From the NCBI RefSeq assembly GCF_002994745.2, contig NC_037092.1, positions 14,933,501-14,997,500 on the forward strand: DNA of 64,000 nucleotides, written 5' to 3'. This document shows, in pieces, positions 44,419 to 54,902 of the stretch; position 1 is the first letter of the stretch; each line of letters starts with the position of its first letter. Position numbers and translations under genes: made by a program. The notes beneath the pieces are model-generated. The model was not told where the DNA came from, made no database searches, and saw only the letters and a program-made list of their open reading frames with translations. This stretch comes from Rosa chinensis. Taxonomy: Eukaryota; Streptophyta; Magnoliopsida; Rosales; Rosaceae.

Positions 44419-45518
44419 TTTTTTTTTGAGAGAAAATAGGTTAGCCCTTTCATAATATTTCATAATAATTCAGCAAGCAGTACAAGAAAGAAACACCCCT
44501 ATGGGGTCGTCAGAAAGAATCGTCCCTTAAAATCTCATGAAACGTATTCTAGAAGAATAAAATCCCACAAAGTCTCGAGTACACCCACCTTTTGGTAAGT
44601 TCACACACATTTATTCTAACAAAAACCAAGAAACCTTGAAGTAAGACTTAAAAGTAACCAACTAAGGCACTGGTTTTTGCGACCCAAACAAAAATTAAAC
44701 AATACTATGGGCCATAGAGACCCTAAACATAAAGGGAGTAGAAAATGAATAATCACCCTCCACCCCTATTCCAAAGACAGACCAGGCCCTAAGAAGACTT
44801 TGGACCCTACCTACCCACATCCAGCCATTCTGCAAACCCACCAACCTGTGCTAGGCCCAATGGATCAAAATTGCTGAGGGCACCCTACGATTTCCACCAC
44901 AGCCAAGCAAATCGCCGCTGCCGCCACCATGGGTTATCCCTGCCAAAACTGCTTCATCTCCAGGATCGAAACACAACCAGGCAGCCACTAAATGCAGATC
45001 ACTCGGAGACGACTTCTGGTCAACACGCTCCGCCAATTCCAATACCACGCTATGCTTCATCGCCTCCGGTATAGAACCGCGTATGGCATAACCCAACAAA
45101 GTTGAGTCGCCACCACCCTCCACAGACGTTCCTGTATCTTTCATTGTAAGGCCAAATCTGATAGCTACACAGTCATCGTCCGACCAAGCCACCCAACCAC
45201 CGTCGGAAGGAAAAACCACACCCAGCCAAGTCGACGCCATCTCAGTGAGAACCCAATCCGATCTAGACCACTCTAGATCCAATGATCCGCTCTCGACGCT
45301 AGGGATAGCCACTGCCCACGGCTCGACCCAGCCAAAAGTGCTCTGGTGAAACACACCACGCACGAAGATAAAGTAAGAACAGAAGCCGATTAGACAAGTA
45401 AATTGGAATACAGCCATCGAAGATGGCAAATATAGGGAAGAGAACAGAGGCCTTCCCCAAACCCTAGCAGAGCGCTGAGGTTTAAAAGTCCTTATTAAAA
45501 TGGTAATTTTATTCCAAA
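44419..45518 (-). mobile_element. retroposed sequence with 14-bp target duplication
   Basis: A T-run at 44418-44427 (poly(A) on the minus strand) and flanking direct repeats AAAAATATTTGTAT at 44405-44418 and 45519-45532 show insertion by target-primed reverse transcription. Inside, an open minus-strand frame runs from about 45420 to 44851 (start MAVFQFTCLIGFCSYFIFVR). It has a hydrophobic first segment but no LINE domain I recognise. The 3' part resembles L1 tails (ATGAAAGGGCTAACCTATTTTC before poly(A)). It may be a deleted, non-autonomous L1 relative or a retroposed host transcript. Confidence 0.65.
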
Positions 45519-45532
45519 AAAAATATTTGTAT

Positions 45533-46029
45533 GAATTAATTAGACTCAAAAATATGTATTCAACTGCAGTCAAAGAAACATAGTTGGTCATCCACACATT
45601 GTTAATTCAAGTCGTAATGATGCATGGTTAAGTTCATTAAATATTAGCCTCTCTCTCTCTCTCTCACTCAAATGCATCCACACATGAAGCCCCCAAATTA
45701 AATAGTGCTTGGATGATCATGATTATATATTGATTTCTCCTTATCTAAAACTTAGTTGAAGCAACATGGATTTGTTAGGTGACCAGTAGCAAATCAAACT
45801 AATTAAGCAGGATAATTAAAACTTTTTTTAACAATGGTTGGCTTCTTTTAACAATTTTCTGACCAAGAAAGCATAGACCATCTCAGAAGGCTACACATCA
45901 CAAATTAATTCAAGAGTTCGAAAGTGATGTGGATATGCTTACCTCATTGATACTAACCCACGTAATTTCTAGGAAACACCTTCATACTTTGCCCCTCAAG
46001 CATATCTCCATCCCTTCTCTGAAATGAAA
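45533..46029. other. upstream region of the VQ gene
   Basis: AT-rich with a short (CT)n tract near 45650. No coding frame; probably distal promoter. Confidence 0.4.
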
Positions 46030-46089
46030 GGTCAATAGTAGACTTGGTAGACTTGTCTTAATTTTGACCAAAACAAGTCGCTATAAATA
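46030..46089 (+). promoter_or_regulatory. TATA box and W-box-like motifs of the VQ gene
   Basis: TATAAATA lies at 46082-46089. W-box cores are at 46030-46035 (GGTCAA, minus orientation) and 46064-46069 (TTGACC). The W-box core TTGAC(C/T) is the established WRKY target. The TATA position places the transcription start near 46110-46120, which rules out the ATG at 46092 and decides for ATG 46167. Confidence 0.55.
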
Positions 46090-46166
46090 CTATGGAGACA
46101 GAATATCAAGCTTTTATATACATCACAGTTCACAACAAAAAGAGACCATTGAAATTAATTAGCATT

Positions 46167-46874
46167 ATGGTGCCTGGTTCTAATGAGTGGGAGCAATACT
46201 ACCAGAAAAGCTTCACTGCAACTCCCATGAATGGAGGAGGGATCATTTCATCAGATTCAACTGGTGTGACAACAAGTAGTAGTGCTGTTGTGACTGATCA
46301 GAGCTTCATCAGTACCAGCCCCAATAATGGAGGTCAGCTAACTCCTACCGGAAGTGTAGCGAAACCAATCCGGCGGAGGTCTAGGGTTTCCAAGAAGACC
46401 CCCATCACTCTCCTGAACGCCAACGCCAACAACTTTCGAGCTTTGGTTCAACAATTCACAGGCTGTGCCGCTTCTAGCACGCCCATTTCTTTCGGCAACC
46501 AAAAGGGTCCGATCAATCTGAGTTTCGGAGTCAATAGTGCAGGTACTAGTTCTGTAGTTATGGCGCCTTTTGAAAATCCCAACTATAGTTACAACCAGCA
46601 GCAGCAGCAGCAACAATTGCAGCGGCTAGCGCAAGCACAGCAACAACAACGACACCCGCTACTGCAACTGCAAGAAAACCATGTCCAACTGCATCAAGAA
46701 GAGCAACAGCGTATGTACCCGTTTGATAATGTTAGTGGTAGTGACCATGTGTTTCATTATTCGTCGAATTCGAGTAGTTCTGGTTATAATCCTATGCAAG
46801 CTGGTATGGAGATCGGGGATGGGTTTGAGGTCATGGATCAGGAAGATATATCTTTACATGAATTGCTTGATTAA
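46167..46874 (+). CDS. VQ-motif protein, VQ22/JAV1-like
   Basis: A 235-aa intronless protein of the plant VQ family, nuclear cofactors that bind WRKY factors and tune defence or jasmonate responses. The VQ signature FRALVQQFTG lies at about residues 90-99, after a basic patch PIRRRSRVSKKTP (67-79) that probably serves nuclear targeting; this surrounding (SRVSKKTPITLLNANANNFRALVQQFTG as split blocks) resembles the VQ22/JAV1 subgroup. A Gln-rich segment (QQQQQQQLQ, then AQQQQR) occupies about 142-160, and the C-terminus is acidic (DQEDISLHELLD). An open frame begins 25 codons earlier at 46092, but a TATA box just before it makes ATG 46167 the likely start. Subgroup assignment is from memory. 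Confidence 0.88.
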   Translation: MVPGSNEWEQYYQKSFTATPMNGGGIISSDSTGVTTSSSAVVTDQSFISTSPNNGGQLTPTGSVAKPIRRRSRVSKKTPITLLNANANNFRALVQQFTGCAASSTPISFGNQKGPINLSFGVNSAGTSSVVMAPFENPNYSYNQQQQQQQLQRLAQAQQQQRHPLLQLQENHVQLHQEEQQRMYPFDNVSGSDHVFHYSSNSSSSGYNPMQAGMEIGDGFEVMDQEDISLHELLD

Positions 46875-48463
46875 TTGATACTTATAGTCCTTACTAGGAA
46901 AAGGATCGACAAAAAGTTCTAAGCTAGATATGTAGTTATTTGTCTTTTGAGTTTATGTTCATTAACTTATGCTGTAATAGAACAATATATATCTATTTCA
47001 GGAATTGTTCGTCATATATACGTATGAGATATGATATTCAGTTATTCACTTTGAATCAATATTCTTTTGCTGATCGCTCATATTACTCAGCAACGCGATC
47101 GAGCATCTCACCCCATACTTAGAATAAGCTCACTCGATCTCTTATGTATGAATGTGTTTTGTCAAAGAACACTTCTTCTGACTTAGTAACTAGTCTTTGC
47201 TATTTGTCGGCAAAAGATTTGAGTCTGAATCCTCTCTTTTTCATTTCGTTCTTCTAGTAGAAAGAATAACTATTTCCATGGGAACTTGGGAACGAGTTTA
47301 CTAAACCCTTCAATTTAAATTCTTTATTAAAAGGGAGGCGAATTCTGTTTCTACTTTTCTTTTCGCTTAATTACATATGTGGCGGTGGATGATGATGATG
47401 AACTAGTCTTATTGAGCTTGACACTGGATGTCTTGTGGTTCATTGCTTACTTGGATAATATATTTAGGGTCAATTCTTTTTAAGATTATTCAATGAGTTT
47501 TTTTTCCCCTATTTAGACCACGAGTTGATTTGTTTATCCCATTCATTAATTTACTGATTTGTTTTGGGGTGGGTATAAGTATTATGATTATTTCATAATT
47601 TTATAGGCTCACTTTTAATAAGTAAGCATCAGATGTATAATGAGTAGTGCTAGCATGTCACTTTCTTACTTGCCTGTTGGGTTGGCAATGGACAATATGT
47701 ATTTGTGCCGTTCTGGTTTGAGATGAATGAGAAGCTACTTTGTTTTCATTAAAAAATTTAAGAAAATACAAATTAACAAGATAATTACTGAAAATTTTGA
47801 GATTATAATTAAGTAATTGATTCACAAATTGGGGTTTGTTTGATCTGTTCAACTTCATTAAGTCTTGGAAACTTCCACTGAAAGGACTGGAGGTGCATTA
47901 GTATATGTTTAGTGGTAACAAGTAGCTGCTGTTAATTGTATACCACCCAAGACTGGAGTCTTGTTCTGACCATAAAAAAGAAAAAGTCAAGACTGGAGAG
48001 TATTGACTAGACAGTAGAGAGTGACTGAGTGAGAAAGGGGCTGGAAGGATCCGAGCAGGAAAGTGCTGCAATCAATAGCAGCTGGTTGCAGGTTTGAGGG
48101 TCATTTGCATGATCCATCGGAATTATTCTTCCTTGGCTTAATTTATCTTCAATTCTACCATTCTGACATTTTTGACTAAGAATCTTAGCTTAGCTAGCTT
48201 TTGCCTATTGACTCGGTAGTTGGCAAGCCAAAATACAAAGTTGGACTCATTCAACTTTGTATCCACGCTCTTGAAAAAGTCGAAAGAATTTGATAGGAGT
48301 GTTATTTATGTGGTTGGATACCAAAATAAATTACATTGGGTGCTTAACAAATCATGTGATTGGGTGCCTAGACTCCTAGGTACCGTACATTCTTCTTAGC
48401 TCGTTCAAAAGAGACTCAAAAAAACCTTCTGAAATCTGTGTCTTACACTTTTCCTTCAGTAGT
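46875..48463. other. VQ 3' UTR and intergenic DNA
   Basis: The first 150 bp or so probably form the 3' UTR. The rest, up to the LINE target duplication, is AT-rich without a recognisable gene or repeat. Confidence 0.5.
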
Positions 48464-48562
48464 ATTAGACATGCAGTTTTTTTTTTTTGTTACAAGCGGG
48501 ACCTAAAAGGCCCAAACAAAAACAAAGAAAAAGCTAAGAGGAGACAGTTCTCCTAGTTCTAG

Positions 48563-51500
48563 TTACAAAAGCAAGATCATCAAGAAAGGCTTCAGTAGCA
48601 TGGACAGGAGGAGCCAAAAAGTGATGAGACCAGGCTCATGATCAATGCTGCATCTAGCCAAAGCATCCGCTGTCATATTACACTCACGAAAGATGTGCAT
48701 AAGCTGGACATTTTGCATAGTGGCCATAAAGTTGTTGCATCCAGCAAGTAGAGATCCAAGGGGGTGAGTAGAAAGGTTTTGCTGCTGCACAAGCTGAACA
48801 AGAACAGCAGAATCAGATTCAATTTCAAGCTTGGGGATGTGCAGGCTTGAGGCTAACTTTAAACCATAAAAAAGTCCCCAGGCTTCAGCCTCCAAAATCT
48901 CACCAACCCCTAAGTTGATTTGGAAGCCAATCACCCAATTTCCAGTGTGGTCTTTGATGACTCCACCAGCCCCAATCTTACCAGAAGCAGAACTTCGAGT
49001 GCCATCCACATTTAGCTTGTAAAAGTTTTCTGCAGGTTTCTTCCAGCACAGACTGATGAGGCTGTACATATTGGAACTGCTTGTCTTATAAATGGCATTT
49101 TTCCACTCCACAGCATAATCCCATATAAGTTTATCAGGGCATGTAGGCATAGTAAAAGACACATCAAAGACTTGCTTATTCCTCCATTTCCAGATGAACC
49201 AACAGATAAAAACAAAAATATTGCACCACTTGATGTTATTCTTGACAAAGGCATGACAATGAAGTTGAGCAAAAATCCAATTGTTCCAATCCAGGGAGAA
49301 AGAGTTAAGGATAGTACCAGGTTTAATAAAGCATTTCCAGATGGCCATGGATCTGGGGCAATCTCTGAATAGATGAAGGAGGGTTTCATCAGCCATATTG
49401 CACAAAGGACATGTAGAAACTGCAGTGAAACCACGAGTAGCACGCTGAACATTGGTGAGGATTTTCTTATGCAGAACAGTCCAAAGAAAAGTTTTTAACT
49501 TAGGAGGAGTATCAAGCTTCCAGATTATTTTCCAAAGAGGGTTTTGGGGCTTGGAATGATCAAAAATGGAATTGTATGCAGATTTAACAGTGAAGCATCC
49601 ATTAGAAGTAGAACCCCAAATTCGAGTATCCATACCACAACCATCAAAACCAGTAGGGACACTGATTACATGCTTAATGATATCACTAGGAATTACAGTA
49701 GATAGGAGATGCAAATCCCATCCAGTATCATTCCAAAAGTCACAAACATGAGCATTAGCATTAATACTTGCAGAGGGGATAGCAGAGTTGATGAGAGCAG
49801 AAGGGAAAAACTAGTGATCATACCAGAATCTGATTGTCCTGCCATCCTCAACTCTCCATTTTAAATTCTTTCTGAGCATAGAAGCCCCAAAAACAATACT
49901 CCTCCAAGTACTCGAGTAGTCCCGGGGGGGGGGGGGGGGGGGGGGGGGGGCTTATAAGTCTCATCAAACAGACAGCTATTATGAAGGTACTTTTTGGAAA
50001 GCATATTAGCCCATAAGCCAGCATCATGTTGGAATAATCTCCAACTAACCTTGACAAGCATAGCCTGATTCATGTCAGAGGTTTTCTTGATACCCAATCC
50101 ACCAAGATGCTTAGGTTGACAGGTAGTGTCCCAACTCACCAAATGCACTTTTTTCTTGTCCTCAGTATCTCCCCAAATGAAATCCCTGTTTAATTTATCA
50201 ATCCTGTCACAAAGACTTAAAGGCAGTTTGGCAGTTTGCATAGCATACACAGGGATGGAGGAAGTGACAGATTGGACAAGTGTTAGTCTCCCTGCCATAC
50301 TTAGGACCTTTCTCTTCCAGCTGGAAAGCCTACTTTGAACTTTGTCAAAAATCCCATCATATGTGTGCTTATTCAGACGAGAGTGAATGAGAGGCATGCC
50401 TAAGTACTTGCCAAGATCATTAGTCAGAGGGGAGCCACATATATTGCTGATCCTAGAAGCAGTCATCTTACAAGTATTGCGAGAGCAGTAAATGAGAGAT
50501 TTCTTATAACTGACAGTTTGACCAGATAAGGAGCAGAAGATGTCAAGGCACTTTTTTAAAATAGAAGCTTGATGGGGGGAGGCCTCAGCAAAAAGCATCA
50601 AATCATCAGCAAAAAATAGATGAGATATTTTAGGCCCAGCCTGAGAAGCTCTAACAGCTTTCCATTGACCAATATCAACGGTAGATTGAATAAGGTGGGA
50701 AAGTTTTTCCATGCATAAAACAAAGATGTAGGGTGACAAGGGATCACCCTGTCTAATGCCTCGATGAGCTTGGAAAGACTTAGTCAATTCACCATTAAAA
50801 CAAATTTGAAAGCTAGTAGAGGTAATGCATTGCATGATCAATTTAACCAATGAATGAGGAAATTGAGCCTCATAAAGCACCATCTCAATAAAATTCCAAC
50901 TAAGTCTGTCATAGGCTTTAGATAAATCAACTTTTCAGGCAAAGAAACCCAGCTTTCCACAAGACTTTTTAAACTTGAAAAGCATTTCTTGAGCTATCAT
51001 GACATTATCAGAAATATGTCTACCAGGAATGTAACTAACCTGATTAGGGCTGATTAAATGCTGCATCAAAGGCCTGATTCTAGCCACAATAATTTTAGAG
51101 ATCACCTTGTAGATAGTAGTGCATAGACTAATAGGTCTGAAATTAGCCATATGTTGTGGTCCATCAATCTTGGGTATGAGAGAGATAATTGTGTGGTTGA
51201 GTCCCGGAGGAATTGTGCTAGTCATGAAAGTATCACTAACAATTTTGAAAAGCTCACAGGAATAAATTTGCCAATGATGCTGATAAAAGATGGCAGGAAA
51301 GCCATCATAACCAGGTGCCTTCAGTCCACCAATTGAAAAGAGAGAGTCCTTGACTTCCAGCAGAGTAATAGGCCTGCAGATACAATCTAAGCTGGATTGA
51401 TCAATAGGAGGGAATAACCATGGGATTAAGAATCTAATATCATCAGGGAAATGTTGAGAGAAAAGATTAGTGAAGAAATCAACAGCAATCTTTTTCATAG

Positions 51501-52650
51501 AATCAGCATCAGTAAACCAGTTACCATTTCTGTCAAAAAGGCCCTCAATTTTATTTCTTCTCCTTCTAACCAGAGTAGTAAGATGGAAAAACCTAGTGTT
51601 TCTGTCACCATCCTGAAGCCATTTATCTCTTGATTTTTGTCTCCAGAACATGTTTTCTTGGTCTCTGAGCGTTTCATATTCTTGGATGAGATCGGCCTCA
51701 AGATTAACCAGGAAGGGATTTTCAAACCTGTCTCTTGCCTTTTGAATTCCCCCAATTCTGGCTAGGAGTCTCTTTTTCTTATGCATCAGATGGCCAAACA
51801 CATCTCTGTTCCACTTAGAAAGAGCAGTAGCAAGAGTCTTGATTTTGGAGGAGAAATCACCAGTCAGAGAACTCCAAGTGTTGGATACAAAATCAACATA
51901 GTTATCATGCGAAAACCACATAGCTTGGAAATGAAAAGGGGCAGCCTCCCTGTTCACAAAATTGTTAGAGAACAATTGCATGATAATAGGACAGTGATCA
52001 GACCTGGTTTTAGGCAAGTGTTGGATGAAGGTTTCATCAAAAGTAGTTCTCCAAGAAATATTACAGAAACCTCTATCCAACCTTTCTTTGATTCTATTAT
52101 TGCTCCAAGTAAAGCAAGAACCATGAAATCCCATATCAATCATAGCATTTCTATTAATCCAGTCTCTAAGGCCACCAAAACGCCCAGTGAAAGGACCACA
52201 ATTTTTATCAGCACAGGAGACCAACTCATTAAAATCACCTATAAGCATCCAAGGAAGATTGAACTTGGTAGAAAGGTTATCAAAGTAAGACCATAATGAA
52301 GCTCTAGTAGTGTGAGTCGGGCTGGCATAAACAACAGTAAGCATCCAAGAAGGCTTGCCAGGGAGAGTAACTTTAACAGAAATGGATTGAAAATTCTCAT
52401 CAATGAAGTCAATTTTAATCCTGCTACTATTCCAAAGTAACCAAAGGCCACCAGAGAAACCTTCAGCTTCAACAACCCTTGAATCAGAGAAGCCAAGCAA
52501 TCTAAGACTATCACAAGCTTTAGAAAATTTAACACGGGGTTCACAAATAGCTAACACATCAACAGAGTGAATTTTTACAAGGTCTGCAATTGCAGATCTA
52601 AAGTTCTCACTTCCTGCACCTCGAGCATTCCAAAATAAAGTTTTAAACAT
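48563..52650 (-). pseudogene. LINE ORF2: endonuclease, reverse transcriptase, RNase H
   Basis: Domains in order: an APE-type endonuclease (FWNARGAGSENFRSAIADL, GDFNE, GSCFTWSNN, TRSDHCPI), reverse transcriptase (LKAPGYDGFPAIFYQ, ISLCTTIYKVISKIIVARI, DLSKAYDRLSWNF, GIRQGDPLSPYIFV, catalytic FADDLMLF), a zinc-binding zf-RVT region (CPLCNMADETLLHLFRDC) and a C-terminal RNase H-like domain (LNVDGTRSSASGKIGAGGVI, EAEAWGLFYGLKLA, ESDSAVLVQLV). The start MFKTLFWNARG (52650) fits the endonuclease beginning. Lesions: an in-frame TGA near 50936 just before DLSKAYD, a change of frame at the C-tract at 49924-49950, and a TAG near 49811. Together these prevent a full-length product. Confidence 0.93.
49924..49950. 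repeat. (G)27 homopolymer inside LINE ORF2
   Basis: Twenty-seven consecutive G residues follow CCC. On the coding strand this is a C-run, read as a run of prolines, where the protein frame is lost. The related reading frame resumes in another phase just beyond it. It is either an expanded tract or an assembly artefact. Confidence 0.9.
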
Positions 52651-53022
52651 TGAGAAAGCAAAGAAGGAGAGGGTAAGCACCTCAAAATTAGACATCAACC
52701 ATACCCTCCCCATCTTGGGAGGGTAGGTTATCATCATTGGTCATCATGCTATTAGCAGTAAAGGTCTTTTCCGCAAATGTTTCAGAGTCCATATCAAGAG
52801 ATGAGGTGCTAGCCATGTCCCCAATGGCCTCCTCTGGAGGACAATGCCCAAAGATGGCTGCAAATCCATCACCTAAAGCATTGGTTCCCATATTTTCAAA
52901 GGAGAGCTTTTTGAAAATGTGAGAATTATGCTTAGGACTAGAACCAGCTACGCTTTTTGATTTTCTTTGATACTGAAGATCAGTTTTAGAGCCACTAGAA
53001 TTTTCAACATTAGACACATCTT

Positions 53023-54402
53023 TCATAGGGATTCTAAGCTACCTTTAGTCTTCAGAGATGTAGATTTTCCATTGTGAGCAGTAGCTTTCACAGAGGAAGA
53101 AAGATTACCAGAAGGGCCAATTTTCCTTACAGAGGTATGGGTAGCAGCCACATTCTTGGTTTTGGTAGGCTCTTTGTTCAGAGGAACTGTCTTCTTCTTC
53201 TTCTCTTGGAAGCTTTTCCAAAGTTTCACAATGGGAGGGCTGCTATCAGAAGAGTTATTCTCAATGGTCGGTGTAGGCAACTCAAAGTCCTTGCCACTTT
53301 CCTCCTGCAAGACATCAAATCTGGAACCACTGCCATTACTATTTTTCCTAGCTCCACCAGACTCTCCAATCTTCTTTTTATTCCTATAACTCATCAACAT
53401 CCAAGGTCCCATGTCTTCTTTAATAATGTCACCATGTCTCGGAGCATTCACATCTTGCAGCATTGTAGAAACATTCATCTCAGGTGGAGAAGATGTCTTA
53501 TCACCAGGGGTATGAGATGGAGCAGTAGCATTAAAAGTGTTAAGGTTTCTATCAGCTTCACCAGTATCATTCTTAATTGAGGGACACTTGTCTTTTGAAT
53601 GACCAAAGCATCCACACTCAAAGCATATGAGAGAGATGCCTTCATAAACCACATTATAAGCAATGGATTCCACTTCAACAAAAGGACGTAGAGGCTTGGA
53701 TAAATCAACCTCAATGCAAACATGAGCAAACTGTCCTCTAGCCTGACCAAGTGTGAGTTTGTCCACTTTGACTACATCACCAAGGATTTTTCCAATTTTG
53801 GCCACAGTATAGTCCTTGAAAAATTTGACAGGCAAACCAAAAATTCTGACCCATTGAGCCATCTTTCCAATCACTTCATTCATGGGATCAAAATCAGGTC
53901 TCCATTTTCTCATAATCAGAGTTTGCCCTGCAAGGATCCAAGGACCTCCACAGAGAGCATAATTCATATCTTCCTCCAAATTAAACTTGACATTGAAGAA
54001 ATCATTAGGTAAATCGATGAGTTGCCACCCCCCTTTCACTTGCCATTTTCTTCTTAATCCTCTTAGCATGAAATCAAAAGTGTTTGTGGAGTTAGGTTTC
54101 CCCATGAGTTTAACGATCACAGCACAACGCCATTCATAATCAAGCTTATTATAAACCTTATCAGAGAAAGTAACATTTTGTCCATGCTTACCCAGGGAGT
54201 AGGAGCAGTCTTTGTCAGTGAATTCGAAGTCCTCAGTCATAGTCTGCCGGTAGCGATCGATCGGGTTTTTGAGAGTACCAGCATAGGTCATCTGAGGTTG
54301 CAGAATAGGTGAAGGATGAATCGATGAGTCAAGATCCTCCATCCGGAGAGCCTCCAAGTCGGAGTTGATGTCACCACCATTCTTCACACGTTTCCTTTGC
54401 AT
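53023..54402 (-). CDS. LINE ORF1, RNA-binding protein with CCHC knuckle
   Basis: A 459-aa open frame from ATG 54402 (MQRKRVKNGG). It contains a DUF4283-type domain (FDFMLRGLRRKWQVKGGWQL, WILAGQTLIMRKWRPDFDPM, QWVRIFGLPVKFF) and a CCHC knuckle CFECGCFGHSKDKC. Such proteins coat LINE RNA in the ribonucleoprotein. The frame is open a further 67 codons upstream to an ATG at 54603, but that ATG lies in the target duplication, that is in host DNA, so it is not the element's own start. A second frame (53026-52688) overlaps its end and may be the original C-terminus after a frameshift. Confidence 0.85.
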   Translation of the reverse strand: MQRKRVKNGGDINSDLEALRMEDLDSSIHPSPILQPQMTYAGTLKNPIDRYRQTMTEDFEFTDKDCSYSLGKHGQNVTFSDKVYNKLDYEWRCAVIVKLMGKPNSTNTFDFMLRGLRRKWQVKGGWQLIDLPNDFFNVKFNLEEDMNYALCGGPWILAGQTLIMRKWRPDFDPMNEVIGKMAQWVRIFGLPVKFFKDYTVAKIGKILGDVVKVDKLTLGQARGQFAHVCIEVDLSKPLRPFVEVESIAYNVVYEGISLICFECGCFGHSKDKCPSIKNDTGEADRNLNTFNATAPSHTPGDKTSSPPEMNVSTMLQDVNAPRHGDIIKEDMGPWMLMSYRNKKKIGESGGARKNSNGSGSRFDVLQEESGKDFELPTPTIENNSSDSSPPIVKLWKSFQEKKKKTVPLNKEPTKTKNVAATHTSVRKIGPSGNLSSSVKATAHNGKSTSLKTKGSLESL

Positions 54403-54649
54403 AGTCGTAGAATCAAGGCCTCCGCCACTTCCAGGAGGAAGGGCGGAGAAAATGAAAGCTGGGGTAGCCACCAGGGAGATTGGGTAGCCGGAGAGAGGTG
54501 GAGAGATTGAGAGGAAATGGGCTAATCGGAGACGAAGATGAGTATCAGATGGGTTTTGGGGAAAGCGTGTGAGGCGAGTTCCAGCAAGACCACGATTAGA
54601 CATGCAGTTTTTCTTTGTTTGACTTTTTTATTATTTAAAATGTAGTTTG

Positions 54650-54692
54650 AAAAATAAAAAATAAAAAATAAAAAAATAAAAAATAAAAAAGC
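54650..54692 (+). repeat. A-rich (AAAAAT)n tract
   Basis: Repeated AAAAAT/AAAAAAT units in the spacer between the LINE and the RRM gene. Confidence 0.9.
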
Positions 54693-54902
54693 AAATGCGA
54701 GGAGGTTGATATAGATATTGAATAAGAATAGTGAATATATGGGATCCCCTAGATAATTATGGTGGACCCAAAAATAAGAGCTCGGCCCACCGGGTCGGGT
54801 CAAAATCCACTACTCCAAATGTGGGCTGAAAATTACGAAGCGGCGAAGAGGATGATGAAGTAAAGCGAGTGCAGGACTGTTAGAACTGAAACCTGAGAAA
54901 CT

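Larger units (their letters stand above)
48477..54594 (-). mobile_element. nearly complete L1-type LINE retrotransposon
   Basis: A 6.1-kb non-LTR element with a poly(A) end (T-run 48477-48489 on the plus strand), ORF1, ORF2 and a 5' leader. Direct repeats ATTAGACATGCAG (followed by T residues) at 48464-48476 and 54595-54607 are the target duplication, extendable to 18 bp with the T-run. Its 5' end at about 54594 appears full length, because ORF1 and a leader of about 190 bp are present. Lesions in ORF2 (two stops and a frame change at a homopolymer) mean it is probably inactive but fairly young. Confidence 0.93.

Noticed and set aside
46092..46166. 25-codon N-terminal extension of the VQ protein
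   Set aside because: A TATA box at 46082-46089 places transcription start downstream of this ATG.
51781..52296. 171-codon plus-strand frame
   Set aside because: Antisense shadow of the LINE endonuclease/ORF2 coding region.
53074..53580. 168-codon plus-strand frame
   Set aside because: Antisense shadow of LINE ORF1.
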